From the NCBI GenBank assembly GCA_024644185.1, contig JAHELM010000043.1:1-10529 (forward strand): a DNA stretch of 10,529 nt. Reading direction: 5' to 3'. The notes below the pieces were generated by a model. That model was not told the DNA's origin. It saw only the letters and a list, made by a program, of their open reading frames with translations, and did not search any database. Below, in pieces: positions 1 through 6,322 of the stretch (position 1 is its first letter; the number at the start of each line of letters is the position of its first letter). This stretch comes from Rhodospirillales bacterium (GTDB taxonomy: Bacteria; Pseudomonadota; Alphaproteobacteria; UBA8366; JADFVY01). The position numbers and the translations under genes were made by a program.

Positions 1-31
1 GCAAGCGGGAAGCCGCGCCGAGCTCCGGATC

Positions 32-1639
32 ATGTGCGTGGAACTGGCCACGCTTCCCCTGCTCCACAAGCTGAGTGCGGGCGCCGCCATTCTCGGGGCC
101 GGGATTCCCGCCACGGTGATGCTGACCTCGATCGTCGTCGGCAAGAACCGGCGGCTGCTGGCGGCGATCTTCCCGGCCGTCGTTCAGTTCGCGCTGATGA
201 TGATCGTTCTCAGTGTCCTGATGCAGGGCGCGGTGCTGACGCTGGGCTCGCTCGTCGCCCAGGAATTTTTCCTGCATCGGGTGCGCATCTATATCGTGAT
301 CGCCATCGGCACCGGCGCCGCGGCGGCATCCTGGAAACTGTTCGACGGAATTCTCGAATTCGGCGCAAAACTGCGAAACACCGTATCCGGTATGCGGGTC
401 AGCGCCGACAAGGCGCCCAAACTGCATGAATTCGTCAACGGCCTGGCCGAAAAGCTGGGGGCCCAGCCACCACGCAATATCGTCGTCGGCCTGGCGCCGA
501 ATTTCTTCGTCACCAGCGCCGAGGTGGTGACGCCGGAATCCGGCCGGCCGCTCGAGGGCGAGACGCTCTATATCTCCGCCCCGCTGGCACGGTTGATGAC
601 GATGGGGGAATTCGCCGCGGTCATCGGCCACGAGCTGGGACATTTCCGCGGCGAGGATACCGCATACAGCCTGAAATTCGCCCCTGTCTACGCCGGGCTG
701 GCCACCATGCTGGCGGGCACGAAATACGAAAAGGGCGAACGCTTCTATCACGGTCTGGCCAAGCTGCCGGCGCGGGCCATGCTGCATTTCATGATGAATA
801 TGTTCGCGATCAACGAGCGGGCCATCGGCCGCCAGCGCGAATTGCTGGCGGACAAGGCGGGCGCCGAGGCATCGTCCCCGGAAGCGCTGGCGACGGCGCT
901 GATCAAGGTCGTGCTCTATGCCGGCCTGTGGGAATCGGTCCTGGCGGAGAACGTGGATCGGCTGAACCAGGGCAAGGCGACGCGGAATCTCAGCAACCTG
1001 CTCGAGGATCGGGTGCGCTACGACGTGGAACACACCGATATTCGCAAGACCGTCGCGGCGGCGGTCAAACGGTCCATCCCGCACCCGACCGATACGCATC
1101 CGGCAGTGGGCAGACGCATGAAGTCGCTGGGCGTCGACCCGGCCTCGATCGGAGACACCGCGCTGCGGGTTCCCGAGCGCAGCGCGATAGAGCTGTTCGG
1201 GAATGCCGCGGCGCTGGAGGAGAACCTGTCGACCATGGAGCACAAACGCATGGTCGACCTGGGCTTCGTTCCCGAGGGCGTCAGGGGCACCGGCGGGGTC
1301 GGGCGTCATCTCTCGGCGATATACCGTATCGCCGTGCCGATGATCGTGGCGGAGGGTCAGGTCAAACCCGAGGTGATCCGCGCCGCCGAGGTCGTCGGAA
1401 CTGAACTGTTCCCGGGATTCGACACCACCGATTTCCGACAGGTGTGCCGCTACGCCGATGATATCCCGGATATGGAAGCCCTGATCGAAAACCTCAACGA
1501 GCTTCTGGACCAGACGCAAAAGAAGGCGGTTATCGCCTGGCTCGGGCGCGTTGCGGGGGCCGCGGGCGAGATCGGTCTGGGCGAGGCCCTCTACATCGAT
1601 TCGGTCGCCACCGATCTCGGCTTCGGCCAGACGGGGTAA
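32..1639 (+). CDS. Membrane-anchored M48-family zinc metalloprotease with C-terminal TerB-like region
   Basis: Likely a membrane-bound zinc endopeptidase of the M48 (HtpX/Ste24-like) family. Hydrophobic stretches at about residues 15-36, 42-75 and 84-103 suggest two to three membrane segments before the catalytic domain. The zinc motif HELGH is at 200-204. ELLADKAGAE at 270-279 supplies the family's third zinc ligand (Glu270) and Asp274. HPTDTHPAVGRRMKSLG near 351-367 matches the usual end of M48 domains. The remaining roughly 165 residues are not part of a standard M48 domain; residues about 425-532 look helical and TerB-like (short acidic/Gly turns EGQV and AGEIG, pattern GFD...DDIPD...LGF). 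At 535 aa it is longer than HtpX (about 290 aa). The start is uncertain: the frame stays open to base 2, no good Shine-Dalgarno precedes ATG 32, and GTG 38 is an alternative, so the gene may begin left of the window. The natural substrate is unknown. Confidence 0.88.
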   Translation: MCVELATLPLLHKLSAGAAILGAGIPATVMLTSIVVGKNRRLLAAIFPAVVQFALMMIVLSVLMQGAVLTLGSLVAQEFFLHRVRIYIVIAIGTGAAAASWKLFDGILEFGAKLRNTVSGMRVSADKAPKLHEFVNGLAEKLGAQPPRNIVVGLAPNFFVTSAEVVTPESGRPLEGETLYISAPLARLMTMGEFAAVIGHELGHFRGEDTAYSLKFAPVYAGLATMLAGTKYEKGERFYHGLAKLPARAMLHFMMNMFAINERAIGRQRELLADKAGAEASSPEALATALIKVVLYAGLWESVLAENVDRLNQGKATRNLSNLLEDRVRYDVEHTDIRKTVAAAVKRSIPHPTDTHPAVGRRMKSLGVDPASIGDTALRVPERSAIELFGNAAALEENLSTMEHKRMVDLGFVPEGVRGTGGVGRHLSAIYRIAVPMIVAEGQVKPEVIRAAEVVGTELFPGFDTTDFRQVCRYADDIPDMEALIENLNELLDQTQKKAVIAWLGRVAGAAGEIGLGEALYIDSVATDLGFGQTG

Positions 1640-1657
1640 GGCGTTCCGGGTGCCGTT

Positions 1658-2842
1658 CTATCCGCCGCTCAGCAACCTGACGGCGTGCAGGGCGATCATC
1701 CGTTCCTCGTCGGTCGGGATGACACGGATCGCGACGCGGCTGACCGGGGTTGAGATCACGGCCTCGTGCGTCGCGTTGGCGGCATCGTCCAGGTCCAGCC
1801 CCAGCCATGCCATGTCGCGGCACAGCGCGGCGCGGATCGGGGCGGCGTTCTCGCCGATACCGGCGGTGAAGACCAGCGTATCCAGCCCGCCCATCGTGGC
1901 GACCAGCGCGCCCAGTTCGCGCCGCATCCGCCAGACATAGAGATCCACCGCCTCTTGCGCGCGCGGCGCGGTGCTGGCCAGAAGGTCGCGCATGTCGGCC
2001 GAGATGCCCGACACGCCGAGCAGCCCGGACTCGTTGTAGAGCAAGCGTTCGGCCGCCTGCGCGCCGATGCCGAATTCGCGTTCCAGATGCGGAATGACGC
2101 CGGGATCCAGCGCCCCGCAGCGCGTGCCCATGACCAGCCCGTCCAGCGGCGTGAACCCCATGGTCGTGTCGATCGCCTGCCCGTCGCGGATCGCGCAGAG
2201 CGAGGCGCCGTTGCCGAGATGGGCGACGATGACCCGGCCGCCGGCCTCGGCCGGGGCGATCTCGCCCAGCCGTCGCAGGATGAATTCGTAGCTGATGCCA
2301 TGGAAGCCGTAGCGCCGCACGCCCGCCTCCTCGAAGCGGCGGGGGATGGCGAAGCGGTCGGCCACGGCCGGGCGGCCGCGATGGAAGGCGGTGTCGAAGC
2401 AGGCGATCTGCTTCAGGCCGGGATACATCCGGGCCGCCGCCGCGATACCGGCAAGATTATGCGGCTGATGCAGCGGCGCCAGCGGGGCCAGCGACCGCAA
2501 CCTGGCCAGGATCGTCTCGTCGACGCTGACCGGCGCGGCGAAATCCAGGCCGCCATGCACCACACGATGGCCGACGGCCACGGGGCGGGTGGTTCTCGCG
2601 GGGCTCTCCAGCCAATCGCGCAGGAAGGCGAAGCCACCCTCATGGTTCAGCACCGTGCCCGCGGGCCAGCCCTGCTCGCCGATCCGCGCGCCTGTCGCGT
2701 CCCGCGCCGAGAAACGGGGCGTCGCGCCGATGCCTTCGATCTGGCCCTTGAAGGCCAGCGCCGGCCCGGCGCCGCCCAGCGTGAACGATGCGAACTTGAT
2801 GCTCGACGAGCCCGCATTGATGACCAGGATGCTGTCCGCCAC
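1658..2842 (-). CDS. ackA: Acetate kinase (acetate/propionate kinase family)
   Basis: Interconverts acetate + ATP and acetyl phosphate + ADP in the cytoplasm; propionate kinases share the fold. The 394 aa length is typical. The ASKHA phosphate-binding start INAGSSSIKF is at 8-17. Arg93 in GHRVVHGG, Asp150 in CFDTAFH, His181 in YGFHGISY, HLGNGAS at 208-214, Arg241 in GTRCGALDP, the adenosine-site segment FTAGIGEN at 325-332 and the Glu pair in TDEE at 377-380 match the active-site residues known from the Methanosarcina enzyme. The start is GTG: an in-frame TGA lies only 9 nt upstream, so no earlier start is possible, and a weak AAGGA lies about 14 nt before it. It is the last gene of the minus-strand block, 97 bp after the Rieske gene, and converges on the M48 gene with an 18 bp gap. 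No phosphotransacetylase or phosphoketolase gene is visible. Acetate versus propionate preference cannot be read from the sequence. Confidence 0.95.
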   Translation of the reverse strand: MADSILVINAGSSSIKFASFTLGGAGPALAFKGQIEGIGATPRFSARDATGARIGEQGWPAGTVLNHEGGFAFLRDWLESPARTTRPVAVGHRVVHGGLDFAAPVSVDETILARLRSLAPLAPLHQPHNLAGIAAAARMYPGLKQIACFDTAFHRGRPAVADRFAIPRRFEEAGVRRYGFHGISYEFILRRLGEIAPAEAGGRVIVAHLGNGASLCAIRDGQAIDTTMGFTPLDGLVMGTRCGALDPGVIPHLEREFGIGAQAAERLLYNESGLLGVSGISADMRDLLASTAPRAQEAVDLYVWRMRRELGALVATMGGLDTLVFTAGIGENAAPIRAALCRDMAWLGLDLDDAANATHEAVISTPVSRVAIRVIPTDEERMIALHAVRLLSGG

Positions 2843-2939
2843 TTCGGCTCACTCTTTCCTTCGGTTGGCGGCCGAGGCTCGCCCGGCGCGGCGTCTCCTG
2901 TCAACGGCCAGCGCCATGCTTTCGCCCGGTCCAGCGCGG
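2843..2939 (-). other. Intergenic region between Rieske oxygenase and acetate kinase genes
   Basis: A 97 bp gap. It holds a 22-codon minus-strand reading frame (ATG 2917 to a TGA 9 nt before the acetate kinase GTG) that encodes an Arg/Ala-rich peptide and lacks a good ribosome-binding site, so it is probably chance. The weak AAGGA before the acetate kinase start is also here. No terminator or clear promoter is visible. Confidence 0.35.
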
Positions 2940-4097
2940 TCACCGCCCCCGCAGCATCTCCGCGTTCACCGCGGCCAGCCTGCCCGGCGGCGGGCGCTGG
3001 CCGAGCGTGGCCACCGGGATCGCATCGCGGATCATGTCGTGGAACTGCCGAACCCGGCCTTCGCGCCGCGACAGCGGCCCGGACTCGCTGGCGCCGGATG
3101 CCAGGCCGACCTGTACGCCCTCGACCAGCCCGACATCCTCGCGCCCGACCTGGGCATTGATGCGCATGTTGAGATAGCGCGCCGCGCGCATCGCCAGCCG
3201 CGCGTCCGGCAGGGCATAGCTCCGCAGGCGGCTGAGGCATTTCCCGGGGCCGGTCGGGACGATCTGAAAGAAGTCGATCAGGTCGGGATACACGTCGAAG
3301 GCCAGGCTCGGGAACATCGAGTAATAATGCCATTCCCGCTGCCGTTCCGCCGACAGATGCGCGACCTCCGGCAGCAGATTCAGATAGGCGCGCTCGCTCC
3401 AGTTCGGCGACGGTTTGTCGCGCAGCCGGCCATGGCTTTGCGAAACCCCCAGCGACTGCACCTCAAAACGGTATGACGCACCGTACAGCCGCTGCAGGCC
3501 GGGATGCGCCGCGGGTACGTGGTAGGCCTCGAGATTGTTGTCGACCGCCACCTTCCAGTCGGCATTGATCGGCGTTTCGACGAACGGCCCGATGGGCTGC
3601 ATCTCGGCGATGCGGTACGAGTCCAGTTCCTGCCGGCAGGGCGCCAGCTGCCCGGCGACGGACGGGCCGGCGCCGCCGAACCGGATGAAGACGAAACCAA
3701 GGAAGATCTCCGTCTCGATCGGGTGCAGACCCATCGTCGCACGGTCGATGTCGGGGAAATCCTCCTCGAAGGGAACCCCGGCCAGACGCCCGTCCAGATC
3801 GTAGGAAAACCCGTGATAGGGGCAGCGGATGGCCCGGTCGCAATGCCCGGCCCGGCCGTCGAGCATTCGCATCGCACGGTGCCGGCACACATTGTGGAAC
3901 GCGCGGATTTCGCCATCCCTGCCACGAATCGCGAAGGCGGTGCGGCCAAGCAGCGAAAACCCCAGCCAGTCGCCGGGCCGCGGCATGTCGCTGACATGGC
4001 CGGCAAGCTGCCATGTGGTCAGAAAGACCGTATCGCGTTCCAGCGCAAGGAATTCCGGGTCCTCATAGACCCAGGCCGGAAGGGTCCGCCAGGTCAT
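2940..4097 (-). CDS. Rieske non-heme iron oxygenase, alpha (catalytic) subunit
   Basis: Catalytic component of a two-part Rieske oxygenase, which hydroxylates, dihydroxylates or demethylates a small organic substrate using O2 and electrons from a separate reductase. The N-terminal Rieske domain binds 2Fe-2S through Cys71-x-His73 and Cys92-x2-His95 (CRH...CPYH). The catalytic domain carries NNLEAYHVPAAH at 187-198, giving iron ligands His193 and His198, with Asp321 (REDVGLVEGVQ) as the third. The residue three before the first His is Glu190; classical dioxygenases have the electron-bridging Asp there, while carnitine monooxygenase CntA has Glu. This favours the CntA/glycine betaine oxygenase-like branch, although the substrate remains unassigned. 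385 aa is a usual length. ATG 4097 has a strong site (GAGAGGAAAC directly before it). No reductase or ferredoxin gene is in the window, so electrons must come from elsewhere. It lies 111 bp after the DUF1993 gene, behind a hairpin. Confidence 0.93.
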   Translation of the reverse strand: MTWRTLPAWVYEDPEFLALERDTVFLTTWQLAGHVSDMPRPGDWLGFSLLGRTAFAIRGRDGEIRAFHNVCRHRAMRMLDGRAGHCDRAIRCPYHGFSYDLDGRLAGVPFEEDFPDIDRATMGLHPIETEIFLGFVFIRFGGAGPSVAGQLAPCRQELDSYRIAEMQPIGPFVETPINADWKVAVDNNLEAYHVPAAHPGLQRLYGASYRFEVQSLGVSQSHGRLRDKPSPNWSERAYLNLLPEVAHLSAERQREWHYYSMFPSLAFDVYPDLIDFFQIVPTGPGKCLSRLRSYALPDARLAMRAARYLNMRINAQVGREDVGLVEGVQVGLASGASESGPLSRREGRVRQFHDMIRDAIPVATLGQRPPPGRLAAVNAEMLRGR

Positions 4098-4208
4098 GTT
4101 TCCTCTCCCGCGGGGGGGCGCATCCCGTGACGGCCCCGCCGCCGCGGCATCATGGCACGGTTTTTCGCGGGGCGTACCGGCAAAAAATGCCGGCCGCCCC
4201 TGTCGCGC
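4098..4208 (-). other. Intergenic region between DUF1993 gene and Rieske oxygenase gene
   Basis: A 111 bp gap in the minus-strand block. It contains the hairpin at 4169-4200, a run of seven G (plus strand, 4112-4118), and the Shine-Dalgarno of the Rieske gene next to 4097. I looked for a -35/-10 pair upstream of the Rieske start and found none with acceptable spacing. A separate promoter is therefore possible but not supported. Confidence 0.5.
4169..4200 (-). terminator. GC-rich hairpin after DUF1993 gene, possible terminator or processing site
   Basis: The inverted repeat is GGGGCG (4169-4174) plus CCGGC (4177-4181), a 7-base A/T loop (4182-4188), then GCCGG (4189-4193) plus CGCCCC (4195-4200). 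This makes 11 base pairs interrupted by a small 2x1 internal loop. It begins 9 bp after the DUF1993 stop, where an intrinsic terminator would sit. On the minus-strand transcript, however, the stem is followed by GCGAAAAA rather than a U-tract, so factor-independent termination is doubtful. It could instead be a 3'-end stabiliser or an attenuator before the Rieske and acetate kinase genes. Confidence 0.4.
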
Positions 4209-4715
4209 CTATACCTTGCCGATGAAGTCGCGCTTGCCGATCTCCAAGCCGCCGTGACGCAGGATGTCGTAGGCGGTGGTGACGTGGAAATAGAAGTTCG
4301 GCAGGGCGTAGTGGATGAGGTAGGGCTTGCCCTTGAAGGTCATCGTCTCCTTGCCGATGCTGATGGTGATGTCGCGGTTTTCCGAACCGTCGATATCCTT
4401 CTCCCTGAGGCCCTGGAGGAAGGCGACGGTTTTGGCGATGCGCGCCTTCAGATCGGCGAAGGTCTTCTCGCTGTCCTCGTATTTCGGCACCTCGACCCCG
4501 GCCAGCCGGGCGCTGGTGCCCTTGGCGAAATCGCCGGCGATCTGCACCTGGCGGATCAGCGGGAACATGTCCGGCGCCAGGCGGTAATTCAGCAGGACCG
4601 CCGGGTCGATCTTGCGGCGGGCGGCATCGGCCTCGGCCTTGTCGAGCAGGGCGGACAGGTTGTTCAGCATCTGCAGGAAGGCCGGAACCGAGGCCTGGTA
4701 CATGGACAGTGTCAT
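4209..4715 (-). CDS. DUF1993 family protein
   Basis: Conserved protein of unknown function. Family features are the N-terminus MTLSMYQASVPAFLQML, the central LAPDMFPLIRQVQIAGDFAKG (46-66) and the C-terminal FYFHVTTAYDILRHGG (141-156), with histidines spaced along a helix. From memory, DUF1993 is related to the DinB/YfiT four-helix proteins, several of which bind metal or thiols; that link is inference here. I chose ATG 4715 (168 aa) because family members begin right at this MTxSMYQ segment. An in-frame GTG at 4757 would add 14 residues with no family resemblance. No clear Shine-Dalgarno precedes ATG 4715, so the start is moderately certain. It follows the AhpD-like gene by 98 bp and precedes the Rieske gene by 111 bp. 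No signal peptide or membrane segment is seen. A role in the neighbouring pathway cannot be stated. Confidence 0.85.
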   Translation of the reverse strand: MTLSMYQASVPAFLQMLNNLSALLDKAEADAARRKIDPAVLLNYRLAPDMFPLIRQVQIAGDFAKGTSARLAGVEVPKYEDSEKTFADLKARIAKTVAFLQGLREKDIDGSENRDITISIGKETMTFKGKPYLIHYALPNFYFHVTTAYDILRHGGLEIGKRDFIGKV

Positions 4716-4813
4716 GATAGGGGCAGCTTTCTCGGATAAGAGGAATGGCACGCCCACAATATCTGCGCCGGAAGCGATCCGTCGGCAAGGGGGGGGCGCG
4801 TATTCGGCCTGCC
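4716..4813 (-). other. Intergenic region between AhpD-like and DUF1993 genes
   Basis: A 98 bp gap with a run of eight G (plus strand, 4789-4796). On the minus strand, TTGCCG followed after 19 bp by GATATT is a weak promoter-like pair (4/6 matches each, spacing too long). No convincing hairpin or Shine-Dalgarno was found. The DUF1993 gene may be co-transcribed or may have its own promoter here. Confidence 0.3.
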
Positions 4814-5299
4814 CTATCCCTGTCGCGCCGCCGCATCGCCCCCGCGATCGGGCGTCTGTACGTGCTCCGGCGGCCAGCCGAAGGCCACGGCCAGCCGGTT
4901 CCAGGCATTGATCGTGGTCACCACGAGGGTCAGGTCGACCAGTTCCGTCTCGGAAAATTCACGGCGCGCCGCCTCGTAGGCCTCGTCCGGCACGTGGCTG
5001 TCGGCGACCAGGGTGACGGATTCGGTCCAGGCCAGCGCGGCGCGTTCGCGGGCGCTGAACACAGTTGTCTCGCGCCAGGCATTCAGAAGATGCATCCGGT
5101 CGTCGGTCTCGCCGCGTTTGCGTGCATCGTGCACATGCATGGCCAGGCAGAATGCGCAGCCGTTGATCTGCGAAGCCCGGATCTTCACCAGCTTGATCAG
5201 CGCATATTCGATGGCGCAGTCATGCAGATAGGTCTCCAGCCCCAGCATCGCCGTGTAGGCGCCGGGGCTGGTCTTGCGCATGTTCAGGCGCTCCCGCAT
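4814..5299 (-). CDS. Carboxymuconolactone decarboxylase / AhpD-like family protein
   Basis: Small all-helical protein (161 aa) of the CMD/AhpD family. The redox motif CAFCLAMH gives Cys48-x2-Cys51-x3-His55, as in the AhpD-type peroxidase branch rather than in true 4-carboxymuconolactone decarboxylase, which lacks the CxxC pair. Flanking family features are KIRASQINGCAFC, the helix LLNAWRETTVFSARERAALAWTE (given here as residues 71-93), and the C-terminal VVTTINAWNRLAVAF. The predicted role is thiol-based peroxide or organic hydroperoxide reduction, or an uncharacterised dithiol reaction. The start ATG 5299 has GGAG 7 nt upstream; Met7 is a weaker alternative. The longer same-frame reading that runs back into the upstream gene is not coding. 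It follows the KPR-family gene by 29 bp, so the two are probably co-transcribed. An AhpD-like protein beside an oxygenase could protect against reactive oxygen leaking from uncoupled turnover, but that is inference. Confidence 0.9.
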   Translation of the reverse strand: MRERLNMRKTSPGAYTAMLGLETYLHDCAIEYALIKLVKIRASQINGCAFCLAMHVHDARKRGETDDRMHLLNAWRETTVFSARERAALAWTESVTLVADSHVPDEAYEAARREFSETELVDLTLVVTTINAWNRLAVAFGWPPEHVQTPDRGGDAAARQG

Positions 5300-5328
5300 C
5301 GCAGTTCTCCGTGTCTCGCGCGCCGCTT

Positions 5329-6309
5329 TCAGCCGCTGTAGCACCCGGCGCCGATAGCCAGCCGGCGGACCAGCGCCAGCACGGTGTCGATTGTCGGCGT
5401 CGGGGTCTCGGTCAGCCGGCCCATCTCCTGCACGGCGGTGACCAGGGCATCGATCTCCATTGGCCGGCCGCGCTCCATATCCTGCAGCATCGAGGTCTTG
5501 TGGGCACCGACGGCGGCCGCGCCGGCGATGCGCTTGTCGACGTCGATGCGAAAGCGCACGCCCAGTTTTTCGGCGATTGCCTGCGCCTCCACCATCATGG
5601 CGCGGGCGACACCGCGGATTTCCGGTTCGGTCGCCAGCACGTCCAGCGTCGCCCGGGTCAGCGCGCTCAACGGGTTGAACGCCAGATTGCCCCACAGCTT
5701 GATCCAGATCTCGTCGCGAATGTTCGGCCGGACCGGCGCCTTGAATCCGGCGGCGACCATGGCCTGGCCCAGCGCCTCGGCGCGCGCCGATTTCGACCCG
5801 TCGGGCTCGCCCAGGGTGAAGCGGTCGCCCTCGATATGCTCGATCACGCCCGGCTCGGGCACCTCGCAAGCGGGGTAGACGACGCAACCGATCACGCGCG
5901 CCGCCGGCAGTTTCTCCGACAGCACGCCGCCCGGATCGACCGCCTCGATGCGCCGGTCGCGCCAGGGCGAATCGATGCCATGGAAATACCAGTAGGGAAC
6001 GCCGTTCATGCCGGTGACGATGGCGGTCTCCGGCCCCAGCAACCGGGCGATCTGCCCGGCCACCGGCGGCACCGAATGCGCCTTCAGGGTGACGAAGACG
6101 TAGTCCTGCGGGCCGGCCTCGGCCGGGTCCTGTACCGCGCGGATCCGGGCCACCTTTTCCGTGCCGCCGATGCGCAGCCGCAACCCGTTCGCCTGCATGG
6201 CGGCCAGATGCGGCCCGCGGGCGATCACCGTCACATCCTGTCCGGCCAGCGCCAGTTCCACCGCCAGATAGCCGCCGATCGCGCCGGCGCCGAAGATGCA
6301 GATCCTCAT
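5329..6309 (-). CDS. Ketopantoate reductase (PanE/ApbA)-family 2-oxoacid reductase
   Basis: NAD(P)H-dependent dehydrogenase with the 2-dehydropantoate 2-reductase fold, 326 aa. The Rossmann motif GAGAIGGYLA (7-16) opens the protein. Family catalytic features follow: Lys204 in IWIKLWGNLAFNPLSALT (201-218) with Asn208 and Asn212, then HKTSMLQDMERGRPMEID (270-287) with Glu285. The segment GMNGVPYWYFHG (100-111) is typical of a paralogue group common in proteobacterial catabolic clusters rather than of housekeeping PanE. It probably reduces a different branched or substituted 2-oxoacid, or works in the oxidative direction, so no panE symbol is given. ATG 6309 is set by GAGGAAGG 8-15 nt upstream; that site overlaps the stop of the acyl-CoA synthetase gene (gap 13 bp), which implies translational coupling. 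Extending upstream in frame would run into the previous gene. It is followed after 29 bp by the AhpD-like gene. Confidence 0.92.
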   Translation of the reverse strand: MRICIFGAGAIGGYLAVELALAGQDVTVIARGPHLAAMQANGLRLRIGGTEKVARIRAVQDPAEAGPQDYVFVTLKAHSVPPVAGQIARLLGPETAIVTGMNGVPYWYFHGIDSPWRDRRIEAVDPGGVLSEKLPAARVIGCVVYPACEVPEPGVIEHIEGDRFTLGEPDGSKSARAEALGQAMVAAGFKAPVRPNIRDEIWIKLWGNLAFNPLSALTRATLDVLATEPEIRGVARAMMVEAQAIAEKLGVRFRIDVDKRIAGAAAVGAHKTSMLQDMERGRPMEIDALVTAVQEMGRLTETPTPTIDTVLALVRRLAIGAGCYSG

Positions 6310-6322
6310 GCCGCCGCCTTCC

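Noticed and set aside
1640..1657. Shared bidirectional terminator between the M48 and acetate kinase genes
   Set aside because: The 18 bp gap and its flanks show no inverted repeat with a T-tract on either strand.
2849..2917. 22-codon minus-strand ORF just before acetate kinase, as a possible leader peptide
   Set aside because: No good ribosome-binding site, Arg/Ala-rich composition and no repeated codon or attenuator structure; best explained as chance.
1766..3160. Long plus-strand open frame (464 codons) opposite acetate kinase and the Rieske gene
   Set aside because: It is antisense to a clear acetate kinase, has an Arg/Ala/Gly-rich composition without recognisable motifs, and such frames are common in G+C-rich DNA.
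4112..4118. G7 tract (and G8 at 4789-4796) as possible phase-variation sites
   Set aside because: Both lie in non-coding gaps of G+C-rich DNA, not in a reading frame or between clear promoter elements.
4713..4790. Promoter-like pair TTGCCG/GATATT before the DUF1993 gene
   Set aside because: Only 4/6 matches in each box and a 19 bp spacing; not enough to call a promoter.
5300..5887. Upstream in-frame extension of the AhpD-like protein
   Set aside because: It overlaps the KPR-family gene in another frame and looks like out-of-frame translation; ATG 5299 has a good Shine-Dalgarno and matches the family's N-terminus.
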